Part shown: positions 36,342 through 45,041 of the stretch, piece after piece
Position numbering within the stretch: the first letter of the stretch is position 1
Layout: each line of letters starts with the position of its first letter
Assembly (NCBI RefSeq): GCF_001441165.1
Contig: NZ_CP013126.1
Location: forward strand, 1,021,551 to 1,085,550
DNA from: Acidipropionibacterium acidipropionici
GTDB lineage: Bacteria; Actinomycetota; Actinomycetes; Propionibacteriales; Propionibacteriaceae
DNA length: 64,000 nt
Reading direction: 5' to 3'
Notes under the pieces: model-generated
Told to the model about the DNA's origin: nothing
Databases searched by the model: none
Seen by the model: only the letters and a program-made list of their open reading frames with translations
Position numbers and translations under genes: made by a program

Positions 36342-37261
36342 TACTGAGGGCGTTATTCATGGTCGGTTACCAGCCGATTCTGTAGAGTTCGAGTCGTGTG
36401 ACGATTTTGATGATTTGTGGGAGTTCGGCGAGGCGGCCCCGGTATCCTTTTGAGAGGATCTTCCAGTTCTTGAGTCCTCCGATGATGTGTTCGATGGCGG
36501 CCCGGAGGCTGGAGACGTCGTGATTGAACTGCTTCTCCCACTCGAGGCGGTCGCGTCCGGGTGTCTTCTTGATCGGTGTGATCGCGGTGGTGGCGGTGTC
36601 GGCGATCCAGGTGGCCCCGGAGCCCTCCAGGATGTCCTGCCAGCCGCACATCCGGATCGCGGCGGAGTCGTGACGGGATCCGGCCACCGGGGCGGAGGTG
36701 GCGATGAGGTCACCGGCCAGGGTGCCGGCGACCTGGATCGACAGGCACCCGACGTGGTGCTTTCCGGAGTAGTTCGCGGCACCCTGGCCGGAGGCGGGGC
36801 GGTTCCCGGTGGGGATGAATGTTCCGTCGATCAGGATCGGTTCGCCCTGGGCGACGGCCTGTTGGAGACTGATGCCGGTCATGATGAGGACCTCGTCGAG
36901 CAGGGGGAGGATGCGCCGCCAGATCCGCGAGACCGAGGGCTGGGAGATGCGGTACAGGTCTGCGGCGCGCATCTGGACCATGTCCTGGCGCAGGAGGATG
37001 AGCACGAGTTCGACCTGGCGGTAGAGGCCGAGCCGGTGGCGTGTCAGCTCGATGCCGCGTCCGGTGAGGATCTGGTGGATTCTGGCGACGAGTTCGATCA
37101 TGGACTCGTCGTCGAGTCCTGTAGTAGTCTGGTAGTGCATCGGTCTTCTTCGAATATATTGTTTTCGGTTGCAAACCTCATTATATCCGAAGGGGCTGAT
37201 GCCTTTCTATTCAACACGCCAACAATGGCGAAACAACCCGTCGTGAATAACGCCCTGAATA
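36342..37261 (-). mobile_element. IS5-like (DDE_4) insertion sequence with TA target duplication
   Basis: Imperfect terminal repeats (AGGGCGTTATTCA in both ends, read inward from 36344 and from 37259) flanked by TA at 36342-36343 and 37260-37261; about 916 bp. Single transposase gene. Separates the copy 1 membrane protein gene from a thrombospondin-3 fragment. Confidence 0.7.
36367..37140 (-). CDS. IS5-family transposase (HTH_Tnp_4 / DDE_Tnp_4)
   Basis: 257 residues: N-terminal helix-turn-helix (DLYRISQPSVSRIWRRILPL), then LIDGTFIPTG (Asp 1), WIADTATTAITPIKK (Asp 2) and AAIEHIIGGLKNWKIL (Glu). Appears intact. Confidence 0.88.
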   Translation of the reverse strand: MHYQTTTGLDDESMIELVARIHQILTGRGIELTRHRLGLYRQVELVLILLRQDMVQMRAADLYRISQPSVSRIWRRILPLLDEVLIMTGISLQQAVAQGEPILIDGTFIPTGNRPASGQGAANYSGKHHVGCLSIQVAGTLAGDLIATSAPVAGSRHDSAAIRMCGWQDILEGSGATWIADTATTAITPIKKTPGRDRLEWEKQFNHDVSSLRAAIEHIIGGLKNWKILSKGYRGRLAELPQIIKIVTRLELYRIGW

Positions 37262-37309
37262 GAGGACAAGGGCATTTCTGCCGATCATTGTGGAGGGGGG
37301 TGCGCCATT

Positions 37310-37499
37310 GACCGGTGATGGGGATGAGGTGCCTGACGGGCAGGACAACTGCCCGGCGGATCCGAATCCCGGCCAGGACGACTTTGACGGCGACGGGATC
37401 GGCGATGTGTGCGACCCCGATCCCGGCTGGACCCTCCGCGGCCAGGACACCACCGCCACCAGCGGGCCCACCAAGGAGAATCATGACAACCACAGGTGA
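37310..37499 (+). pseudogene. Thrombospondin-3 fragment of a second hydrolase copy
   Basis: Frame reads DGDEVPDGQDNCPADPNP, then GIGDVCDPDPGWTLRGQD, the last 60 codons of the hydrolase gene, and ends 17 bases inside the next gene, just as the complete copy ends inside copy 1. Remnant of an ancestral tandem [hydrolase + membrane protein] duplication, cut off by the IS5-like element. Confidence 0.75.
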
Positions 37500-37983
37500 C
37501 CACGACCAGCAGCGCAGCGTTTCCAGGAGGCCCCGGATGATCCTCATCGGTATTCTCGTCGTCGCACTCCTGAGTGTGGGAGGAGTCCTGAACTGGTGGC
37601 GCAACGGCGGGTTGTGGGGTGTCTCCGACGTGATGCTCCAGATGCGCCACGACCCGATGGGCGACAAGCACCTCCTGGGCTTCACCCGCTGTGGGGTCAG
37701 TGAGGATACGGGCGCCTTAGCCGGTGGAAGTCCACTCCGGAGGAGTTGGTACAACCCGGGACCCGGTGATCATCGGGAGATCATCGAGCGGGCGGGCAGG
37801 TACGCCGTCGCTCACGGATGGACCCACACCGGATGGAACGAGAATGGTTACTGGATGGCGGAACGCCGCCAGCACCTGCACCGGGGCATGATCGGCATGA
37901 GCATCGGTTTCGATGACCCGACCCCCTACCCCGCCACCAGCAACGACTGCTGGCTGAAGATCGCCATGGCCGAGACCAACTGA
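37483..37983 (+). CDS. Small single-pass membrane protein, family A (copy 2)
   Basis: 166 residues from ATG 37483 (AAGGAG upstream). Transmembrane MILIGILVVALLSVGGVL, then NWWRNGGLWGVSDVMLQMRHDPMGDK; C-terminal GWTHTGWNENGYWMAERR and NDCWL match copy 1. Keeps the same full-length domain as copy 1, unlike the 57528-58013 copy. Confidence 0.7.
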   Translation: MTTTGDHDQQRSVSRRPRMILIGILVVALLSVGGVLNWWRNGGLWGVSDVMLQMRHDPMGDKHLLGFTRCGVSEDTGALAGGSPLRRSWYNPGPGDHREIIERAGRYAVAHGWTHTGWNENGYWMAERRQHLHRGMIGMSIGFDDPTPYPATSNDCWLKIAMAETN

Positions 37984-38103
37984 AATGTGGACAGTCGGCC
38001 GCGATGTCTACGACGGCGACACCTGCGACCCCACACCAGGCACACCACCCCCGCGGAGACACCCGACCACCGCCCCGCACACCATCGATCCCGGAAGCCA
38101 CCC

Positions 38104-38758
38104 ATGTCCACTACTGACGCCGTCAATCCCCAATCACACCGCCAACGGGGCCAGGATCGCGGGATCCGTTACTGGAGTCTGCTTGGCCTGCATCGGCGCC
38201 CTCGTCGGTGGTTACGACGACTGGGTCGGCAACGCCCTCGAAGGCGCCATCGTCTGCGGGATTGCCGGCGCACTGCTCGGACCCGTCATCACAGCATCCC
38301 CCAGAACCTCCCGCAAGGTTCTCATCATCGCCCTGGCGGGAATCCTCGCCTGCACCGCTGGAACCGCCAACCTGTTACGAAATGCCGGATGGTGGGCTCG
38401 ATCCGATGCCCTTATCGAAGCCAGGCTCGATCCGATGGCATCCTCTCATCTCGCCAACTATCGTCTCTGCAGCCGAGGAGCATCCCACACAGATCTCTGG
38501 ACTGATTACCAGAGCATCGTTCTGAGGTTCGACTCCCGTTCCACCGGAGACAAGCGATCCATGACCAGGGCTGTAGAAAAGGCTACCCGCCAGGGCTGGA
38601 CGGGGAGCTATGAGTCCGAGACAACCTGGACTGGTCGCAAACCTCGTATTGCGTCACTCCCAGGAACATATTTGAATATCACGATTCGGGATTTCACCCC
38701 GCCATATTCACCCGGGATTGACGCCTCATGCGATCTCATCATCTACATCGGCACCTGA
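38104..38758 (+). pseudogene. Membrane protein, family B (copy 1), frameshifted in a G-run
   Basis: ATG 38104 with GGAAG upstream gives MSTTDAVNPQSHRQRG, matching the start of family B copy 2; the similarity then continues in another frame from ARIAGSVTGVCLACIGALVGG. Removing one G from the run at 38147-38150 restores a single frame. Rest: two hydrophobic segments, RNAGWWARSDALIEARLDPMAS and an extracellular domain with two Cys. Either a pseudogene, a slippage-controlled gene, or a base-calling error. An uninterrupted frame from 37985 has no start support. Confidence 0.6.
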
Positions 38759-38809
38759 CGATTCCACGATAACCGCCCAGACATTGACTTCACCACCACA
38801 AGGACCCCC

Positions 38810-39478
38810 ATGCCCACCACTGACGACGTCGATCCCCAAACAGACCGCCGGAAGGCAAGGATCGCAGGCGCGATCATGGGCGTCTGCCTGGCCTGCGTCG
38901 GCGCCCTCCTCGGCGGTTACGGCGACTGGGTCGGCAACGCCCTGGAAGGCGCCATCGTCTGCGGGATCGCCGGGGCATTTGTGGGGCCAGCGTTCTCCGC
39001 CACCGGCTCCGGCTCCCGAAAGATCCTCATTGTCACCCTGTCCCTGCTTCTCGCCAGCCTGGCAGGAGACGCCAACCTGATGCGCAACAGCGGATGGGGG
39101 CAGCCCGACGTCCTCATCCAGGCCAGACTCGACCCCATGGCCTCCCGTCAGTTCGCCGGCTACCGTCAGTGCAGCCTCTCCGACCAGACCGGGGCACTCG
39201 GGGGCCCACGCGCTCTCGAGCTGAGTTACGAGACAGGCAAGGCCAGTCGTGAACAGGCCATGGCCACGGCCATACGGCGTGCCACGGACCACGGGTGGAC
39301 CCGCGACCATGTCTCCAACGGCATCTGGTACGGCCACAGACCCAGAATCCCCGGATTGCCCGGCCAGCACATCCAGCTGACGATCGAGTGGAGCAGCGTC
39401 GGCCAACGCCCCATGCTGCTGGGCACAGAAGATGTCTACTGCCACCTCCTGATCACGATCAGCAACCAGGCCCAGTGA
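38810..39478 (+). CDS. Membrane protein, family B (copy 2)
   Basis: 222 residues from ATG 38810 (AAGGA upstream). Two hydrophobic segments (AGAIMGVCLACVGALLGG, ILIVTLSLLLASLAG), then RNSGWGQPDVLIQARLDPMASRQ, the same R-N-x-G-W...DxxxxxRxDPM motif as family A, and a C-terminal domain with two Cys (YRQCSLS, VYCHLL). Families A and B therefore share an outer-domain ancestor and differ in the membrane anchor. Function unknown. Confidence 0.72.
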   Translation: MPTTDDVDPQTDRRKARIAGAIMGVCLACVGALLGGYGDWVGNALEGAIVCGIAGAFVGPAFSATGSGSRKILIVTLSLLLASLAGDANLMRNSGWGQPDVLIQARLDPMASRQFAGYRQCSLSDQTGALGGPRALELSYETGKASREQAMATAIRRATDHGWTRDHVSNGIWYGHRPRIPGLPGQHIQLTIEWSSVGQRPMLLGTEDVYCHLLITISNQAQ

Positions 39479-39496
39479 CCGTCGCCAGCCCCACCC

Positions 39497-40987
39497 TCAC
39501 CTCCGCCGGTTCGTCCTCCTCAACACCAGGGCCGCGGCCACCAACAATGCCAGCAGCCCAACCCCGCCGGCCACCGTCGTCCCCGCCGACATCAACGGCC
39601 ATCGCACCTCGTCGCTGCGCTTCCCGCCCTGCCGCGACGTCCTGTCCTCGGCCCGCGGCCGCGGATCAGTGACGACCAGGCGGGTCTCCGCCGCCTTCTT
39701 GCCACCGGCGATGCGCAGTGTGTAGCCCTGCGCACTCACCGTCTTCGTGGAGACTGTCAGCGTGGCCTGCCCGTCCTTGCCGACGGCCGCCGACGCCACC
39801 GTCCCCCGGAACCCGGTCAGGGTCGCGCTCAACTGCTCCCCGGCCGCAAAACCGGTGGCCAGCACCTTCACCGAGCCGCCTCTGCTCACCGTCGCCGCCG
39901 AGGCCACCACCTGCGCGGGCACCCCCGGCACACCGGACCAGCCCGCTCTGGCCGCATACCTGTACCTGGTGAGATCCACCGGATTCATGCCCAGCAGCCC
40001 GGCCGCGGTCAGCCCGGGCGCGGGCACCAGCCGCTTGGCCTGCAGGTCGCGCAGCAGATCCGGGGTCTCCGCCCCGATCGCCCCGACGGCCCCCTTGTAC
40101 CCCGAGGCGAGGATCTGCTGGCCCAGCACCAGGCTCTTGGCCTGCCGGGACGCCGTCTCGTTCTTCCAGGCGCTCATCGGCCACACCAGGTAGGACGCCG
40201 CGGTGGCGGGCACATGACCGATCGGCCCGTTGAGTTCCTTGACCTCCCAGGCCACCGCCTTCTTGATCGCGGCCCCCTGCTGGGCCACCCGCTGCTGGCC
40301 GGCCACCAGAGCGGTCAGCGCCAGCGCCTGATCCACATAGGCCGGCTGGCCATGACATCCGTTGACCGGGTCGGCGTCGAAGGTGCCGTCCTTGCACTGC
40401 CGGGAGCGCAGGAAGTCCAGGGTTTCGTCGGGCAGCTTGCCCACCCGGGCCAGGGCCAGGATCCCCCAGGACTGCGCCGACAACTCCGAGCCGTAGTCGG
40501 TGAGGAACTGTCCGGGCTGGGCGGGCCTGGCGCCGATCCGTCCGGTCAGCTCGGTCACCAGATCGACGCCGTCCACCGACGCGGGGTCCTGCCCGGCGAT
40601 CGAGACGGCCAGGATCGTCTTGGCCAGCTCGGTGACGCTGAGCTTGGACATGTCCCCCGAGGACACCAGGAAGCCCAATTGCTGCACCGAGACCGACACC
40701 CGATCGGCCGGGGCCCCCGCCGCTTCCAGCCCCAGCGCGAGATCGGCCCGCTGCTCCAGGGTGAGGCTTCCGGTCGGTTGGGCGGCCAGCCAGGCCACCG
40801 CCGAGTTCGTCCGCGAGTCGGTCCCCTGGGCGTGCGCCGGCGTCGCCCCCGACACCGCTGCGGCGAGCAGCCCGGCCGCCGCGAGCATCACGGCCAGCAT
40901 CGCGGCCGCCAGCCGCGCCGGCACGCGGGCCGCCAGACGGGACATCAGAGCGGCCGTCCCCACCCGCAACGATCCATCCCTCACCAT
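39497..40987 (-). CDS. Secreted, membrane-anchored alpha/alpha-barrel protein (intrinsic-factor-like), second in cluster
   Basis: 496 residues: signal peptide (ending PAHAQG), alpha/alpha-toroid repeats at about 55-310 (SAVAWLAAQPTGSL, SWGILALARVGKLPDETLDFL, RQCKDGTFDADPVNGC, YVDQALALTALVAG), then an Ig-like domain (VSRGGSVKVLATGFAAGEQL) and a C-terminal helix with RRTNRRR. The K/QDGTF-like turns are the terpenoid-cyclase/prenyltransferase-type repeat also found in intrinsic factor and transcobalamin alpha domains. The start codon overlaps the TPR gene stop. Last gene of the riboswitch 5 cluster; proposed corrinoid binding is inference. Confidence 0.75.
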   Translation of the reverse strand: MVRDGSLRVGTAALMSRLAARVPARLAAAMLAVMLAAAGLLAAAVSGATPAHAQGTDSRTNSAVAWLAAQPTGSLTLEQRADLALGLEAAGAPADRVSVSVQQLGFLVSSGDMSKLSVTELAKTILAVSIAGQDPASVDGVDLVTELTGRIGARPAQPGQFLTDYGSELSAQSWGILALARVGKLPDETLDFLRSRQCKDGTFDADPVNGCHGQPAYVDQALALTALVAGQQRVAQQGAAIKKAVAWEVKELNGPIGHVPATAASYLVWPMSAWKNETASRQAKSLVLGQQILASGYKGAVGAIGAETPDLLRDLQAKRLVPAPGLTAAGLLGMNPVDLTRYRYAARAGWSGVPGVPAQVVASAATVSRGGSVKVLATGFAAGEQLSATLTGFRGTVASAAVGKDGQATLTVSTKTVSAQGYTLRIAGGKKAAETRLVVTDPRPRAEDRTSRQGGKRSDEVRWPLMSAGTTVAGGVGLLALLVAAALVLRRTNRRR

Positions 40988-41736
40988 GACTGGTCACCCT
41001 TGCTGCGGGCGGGCGAGGAGTCCTGGTCGTCGCGATTCTTCTGCTCCTGGCGCTGCGCGGCCTGATTGCCCTTCTTCAACTGATCCATCTTCTGCGCCGT
41101 GGTCTGCGCCTGGTTGTTCTCCTGCTCGGCCTTCTGCTGAGCCCCGGCCTTGTTGATCTTGGACTGCAGCCGGTTCTCGGTGTCATTCTTCTGCTGGGAC
41201 TGGGAGCCCTTGTCGCGGTCCTTCGAGTTCGATTTCTTGTTGTTCTTCTGCCCGTTGTCGCAGGCGGCGCGCTTGGCGACGTCCTTGGCCTGCCCCCAGG
41301 CCAGTGCGGCGTTCTTGACGTCGCCGACGCTGCTCAGCGAGTCCCCCTTGCCCTCGAAGGTCCATGACAGGTTCATGGCGACGGTGCATTTCTTGGCGTC
41401 GGGTGCCAGCGGCAGGGCGGTCTCGAATTGAGCCTGGGCGCCGTTCCAGTTCTGCTGGTAGTAGAGCGCCACCCCGTCGTTGTAATGGGCCAGCCACGGG
41501 CTGAACCAGTTGAGGACGAGGTTGTTCTCGAACCAGGACTGCGCCCCGGCGTAGTCAGAACGCTCCAGGGCCGAACGTCCGACGGCGTTGGAGACGACGT
41601 TGACGACGAGTTTGGCCCCGAGCCCCAGCAGCAGTGCCACCAGCAGCCCGACGGCGATGCTGCGGAGCCGCTGGCCCCGCCTGGCGGATGCGGCCATCGC
41701 GGTGGCGGTCGCCCCCGCCGGTATCAGCCTGTTCAT
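40981..41736 (-). CDS. Membrane-anchored TPR-like protein with Gln/Lys/Asn-rich tail
   Basis: 251 residues: N-terminal transmembrane helix (SIAVGLLVALLLGLGAKLVV), TPR-like helices (RSALERSDYAGAQSWFENN, HYNDGVALYYQQNWNGAQAQFETALPLAP) and a charged, low-complexity C-terminus. Same position and layout as BatC/BatE-like TPR proteins in MoxR-VWA operons. Overlaps the VWA gene stop by four bases. Confidence 0.72.
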   Translation of the reverse strand: MNRLIPAGATATAMAASARRGQRLRSIAVGLLVALLLGLGAKLVVNVVSNAVGRSALERSDYAGAQSWFENNLVLNWFSPWLAHYNDGVALYYQQNWNGAQAQFETALPLAPDAKKCTVAMNLSWTFEGKGDSLSSVGDVKNAALAWGQAKDVAKRAACDNGQKNNKKSNSKDRDKGSQSQQKNDTENRLQSKINKAGAQQKAEQENNQAQTTAQKMDQLKKGNQAAQRQEQKNRDDQDSSPARSKGDQSW

Positions 41737-42698
41737 CTCCACTCCTTCCGGGCCCGCCGGTGGTAGGCGACGTCGTCCCACAGCTCCCAGACCAGCAGGC
41801 CGGCCGCGATGAGCGCGAAGATCCAGTAGGTCTCGAAGCCTCGCGGGTCGCGGTGGACCACCGGGATGAGGGTCGGATGGTCGACGTGGGCGTCCAGACC
41901 GCCCGGCTTCAGACGATGCTGGTAGCCGCCCTGCAGCTGCTGGGCCATGGCGTTGAGGTTCTGCTCCCCCATGTGGGAGACGGCCGGCGCCCCGTCCTTG
42001 ACGACGTAGTCCTTGCTTCCCGGCGCGGTGAGCATCCGTGCACCCGTATCGGTGCCGTAGCCGTAGACGGTGGATCCGGTGAGGTACTGGCGCAGCGGCT
42101 CGAAGGATCCCGGGGCGGCCCGCCGGGTCTGCTCCCCGTCCCCGAAGTAGTAGAGGTAGCGGCTCAGCTCGGGGTCGGATCTCTGCGACTGGGCGAGGAG
42201 CTTGGCGGCGGTGTCCCGGCCCTGGGAGATGTCCGAGCCGTTGCCGTACTCGGAGGTGCGCCAGTCCAGGGCGTCGACCAGGGAGACGACGGCCGTCCCG
42301 TCGGTGGTGTAGGGCAGGGCCACCCGGGCGTTGTTGTCGAAGACGACGACGGCGAACCGGGAGCCCTCAAGGGATTTCACCAGGGCGGTGACGTCGGCGC
42401 GCACCCCGTCCATCCGGGTCTTGCCGCCGTCGTAGTCGACGGCGCCCATGGAGGCGGTGCGGTCGATCATGATGACGACGTCGGCCCCCGAGGTGTAGGT
42501 GGTGGTCGACACATTGCCGATGGTCGGGCGCACGGCCACCGCCACCAGCACCAGGGCGATGCCCAGGTGGCGCCAGCGCTTGCGGCGGGTGCGTGCGGCC
42601 ACATGTGCGTCGTTGCGGGTGCCCAGCAGGACGCCGGCGGTCACGGCCACCAGCAGCACGGCGGCGCCGAGCAGGTACCAGTTCGGGAAGGCGTTCAT
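41733..42698 (-). CDS. VWA-domain membrane protein 2 (BatB-like), altered MIDAS
   Basis: 321 residues: two N-terminal helices, VWA domain from residue 85 (VVIMIDRTASMGAVD), C-terminal helix (FALIAAGLLVWELWDDV). The metal-ion site reads D-R-T-A-S instead of DxSxS. Overlaps VWA protein 1 by four bases. Confidence 0.8.
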   Translation of the reverse strand: MNAFPNWYLLGAAVLLVAVTAGVLLGTRNDAHVAARTRRKRWRHLGIALVLVAVAVRPTIGNVSTTTYTSGADVVIMIDRTASMGAVDYDGGKTRMDGVRADVTALVKSLEGSRFAVVVFDNNARVALPYTTDGTAVVSLVDALDWRTSEYGNGSDISQGRDTAAKLLAQSQRSDPELSRYLYYFGDGEQTRRAAPGSFEPLRQYLTGSTVYGYGTDTGARMLTAPGSKDYVVKDGAPAVSHMGEQNLNAMAQQLQGGYQHRLKPGGLDAHVDHPTLIPVVHRDPRGFETYWIFALIAAGLLVWELWDDVAYHRRARKEWR

Positions 42699-43675
42699 GA
42701 TCTGGTCCTCCACGCGGCGAGCACCATGCCGGCCAGGCCCAGCAGCATGAGCGCGGCCCCGGGCCAGGGCTGGTCGAAGGACCGGGCGGTGGGCATGGTG
42801 AGCAGGGCCTTGCGCTGGCTGGTCTCGATGCCGTGGCTGATGGCCAGGTTGGTGTCGGGGTCGGCGGTGTTCAGCGCCAGCACCTTCCCGCCGCTTCGCG
42901 CCAGCTGGGTGGTGAAGTCGGTGCGGTCGGCGGAGTCGGCCCAGGAGGGGGTGACGCCGTAGACCAGGATGTGGCTCTTCTTCGCCCGGTCGACGGCCTC
43001 GTTGAGGGTGAACAGCGGGGTGCCCGACAGGTCGTTGTCGGTGGCGAGCACGACGGTGCGAGAGCGGGACTCGTTCATCCGGTCGAATCCCTGCAGGCAG
43101 GAGGTCAGCCCGTCGCCGATGAGGGAGGCGCCGCGGTTGCCCACCCGGGTGGCCTCCAGCACCGGTGTGGTCTGGTTGGTGCGCATCGCCTTGAGGGTCG
43201 CGGCGAGCTGGTCGGAGATGAAGGCGTAGTCGTCGGTGAGCGGGAAGACGGTGGCGGCGGCGGAGTCGAAGACGGTGAAGCCGATCCGTTCGCCGTGCAG
43301 CCGCCCGACCAGATCCTGGTAGCTGCTGATGACGGCGGCGTCGGTCTGGCTCATGGATCCGGAGACGTCGAGGCAGAGCATGACGTCGCGGTTGCGCATC
43401 TCGCGGGAGTCGACCCCCACCCATGCGGGCCGGGCCACCACGACGACGACCCCCAGGCAGGCCAGGCCGAGACTGATGGCCTCCACCATCAGCCAGCGCA
43501 GCTGGATCTTGGCCAGGTGCTGATATCTGGGCAGCTTCTTGATGCGGTCGGTGTGGGCCACCGGGGCGCCGGCGGGGGCCGGGTTGCCGCGGCCGGCCTG
43601 CACGTGCCGTATGACGGCGACGGCGGCCATCACGAGGGCCACCGCCAGCCCGAGCCACCAGTACTTCAGTCCCAT
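42695..43675 (-). CDS. VWA-domain membrane protein 1 (BatA-like)
   Basis: 326 residues: N-terminal helix, a second helix (GLACLGVVVVVARPAW), VWA domain with canonical MIDAS LCLDVSGSMSQTD, a C-terminal helix (ALMLLGLAGMVLAAW). Starts at ATG 43675, ten bases inside the upstream gene. Partner of VWA 2. Confidence 0.82.
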   Translation of the reverse strand: MGLKYWWLGLAVALVMAAVAVIRHVQAGRGNPAPAGAPVAHTDRIKKLPRYQHLAKIQLRWLMVEAISLGLACLGVVVVVARPAWVGVDSREMRNRDVMLCLDVSGSMSQTDAAVISSYQDLVGRLHGERIGFTVFDSAAATVFPLTDDYAFISDQLAATLKAMRTNQTTPVLEATRVGNRGASLIGDGLTSCLQGFDRMNESRSRTVVLATDNDLSGTPLFTLNEAVDRAKKSHILVYGVTPSWADSADRTDFTTQLARSGGKVLALNTADPDTNLAISHGIETSQRKALLTMPTARSFDQPWPGAALMLLGLAGMVLAAWRTRS

Positions 43676-44163
43676 TCTTCGATCACCTTCCGCGCGTCGG
43701 CGAAGGCCGACGCCACCAGGTCGTCGTCCACGGGCCGCCCGGCGAAGCGGGCCTGGTAGCCGTGATCGACGATGCCGGCGACGGGTTCCAGTTCGGGCCG
43801 CAGCATGGCACGGCTGCGCAGCTCCTCGAGGGTGAGGGCGGCGACGTCGGTGTCGGTGACGACGCCGATGAACTGGCGCACCAGCCCGCTGCAGGATTCC
43901 AGGGCCTCCGGAGCGGTGAGTTCCCCGCCCTGCCACAGCTTCTGGGCCCGGGCGAGCCCGTCGAGGTACCTGCGCCGCACCGGCTCGATGCCGTCCCCTG
44001 TTCCCACGCTCTGCTCGATGCGGTAGCGGTGACGGCGCCACAGCGCCACGGCCAGGGGCACGGCGATCGCCACCACCAGGGCGGCGACGCCGCAGATGAG
44101 CCAGATCACCGGGGCGGCCTCGGCGTCGTTGATGTGGGGCGGGGTCTCAGCCGCGAATCGCAT
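43666..44163 (-). CDS. Small membrane protein between DUF58 and VWA genes (BatD/DUF4381-like position)
   Basis: 165 residues: one transmembrane helix (VIWLICGVAALVVAIAVPLAVAL) then a cytoplasmic helical domain (RRYLDGLARAQKLWQGGEL, TLEELRSRAML). ATG 44163 (MRFAAETPPHIND) chosen over an in-frame start at 44205. Comparable genes occur at this place in MoxR-DUF58-VWA operons. Confidence 0.65.
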   Translation of the reverse strand: MRFAAETPPHINDAEAAPVIWLICGVAALVVAIAVPLAVALWRRHRYRIEQSVGTGDGIEPVRRRYLDGLARAQKLWQGGELTAPEALESCSGLVRQFIGVVTDTDVAALTLEELRSRAMLRPELEPVAGIVDHGYQARFAGRPVDDDLVASAFADARKVIEEWD

Positions 44164-45028
44164 GACGGGTCCTTCCCAGCAGCCGGAAGATCCCCGGTAT
44201 CGCATCCTCGGTGGAGCCGATCACCTCGTGGGAGATCCCCAGACCGGTGAACAGCCGGGCCCGCTCCTCGCGGCGGGCGGCATCGGCGTCGGCCAGCTGC
44301 GCCGCCAGTTCGGGATCATTGCGCAGGAAAGCGGGTATCTCGGCGTTGCCGACGACGTCGTGGAGCAGCTCGGGCTCCTGGCCGGTGGGGTCCAGATCGG
44401 GCACCACGATGACGAAGATCTCGTGCTGGGCGGCCAGCCGTCTCAGCAGGGCCTCGACCGGGGGATCGAGGGCGACGTCGTCGATCACCAGCACCAGGAT
44501 GGAGCGGCGGCGCACGGTGGCGACGGTGAATTCCAGCAGGGTCTTGAGGTCGCCGGTGGGCTCGCCGGCCTCGCAGCGGGCCTGGACGGTCTGGAGCATC
44601 CGCTCCAGCTCGATCTCGCGGGTGGAGGGCCGCTGGACGGTGACCTCGTCGCCGCCGGTGACCTGCAGGCCGACGTAGTCGCCGTGCCGGGTGCCCAGGT
44701 ATCCCATCAGCCCGGCCGCCATGATGGCCACCTCTGCCTTCGTCTCGGCCGGGTTGGCCAGGCCGGCCATCTCGGCCCCGGCGCACACCGTCAGCAGGAC
44801 GGTGCGCTTGCGGTCGGCGACGTAGCGCTTCACCAGGGGGGTGACGTGGCGGGCCGTGGCCTTCCAGTCGAAATCCTTGACGTCGTCGCCGATCGCGTAC
44901 TCGCGCAGGTCGGAGAAATCGAGGCTGCGCCCGGTGACGGTGGAGGCGTACTGGCCCTCGAGCAGCCCGGGCACCTTGCGCCGGGTCGCGATGGTCAGAT
45001 TCGCCTTGATCTTCGTCAGCAGTGCCAT
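44147..45028 (-). CDS. DUF58 protein of MoxR-VWA operon
   Basis: 293 residues. The DUF58 signature is near residue 35: GRSLDFSDLREYAIGDDVKD, then FDWKATAR. A VWA-like fold follows (SILVLVIDDVALDPPVEALL). Obligate companion of MoxR AAA ATPases in many bacteria; function unresolved. Ends overlapping the next gene by 17 bases. Confidence 0.85.
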   Translation of the reverse strand: MALLTKIKANLTIATRRKVPGLLEGQYASTVTGRSLDFSDLREYAIGDDVKDFDWKATARHVTPLVKRYVADRKRTVLLTVCAGAEMAGLANPAETKAEVAIMAAGLMGYLGTRHGDYVGLQVTGGDEVTVQRPSTREIELERMLQTVQARCEAGEPTGDLKTLLEFTVATVRRRSILVLVIDDVALDPPVEALLRRLAAQHEIFVIVVPDLDPTGQEPELLHDVVGNAEIPAFLRNDPELAAQLADADAARREERARLFTGLGISHEVIGSTEDAIPGIFRLLGRTRHAIRG

Positions 45029-45041
45029 ACGGAGGCCCGGT

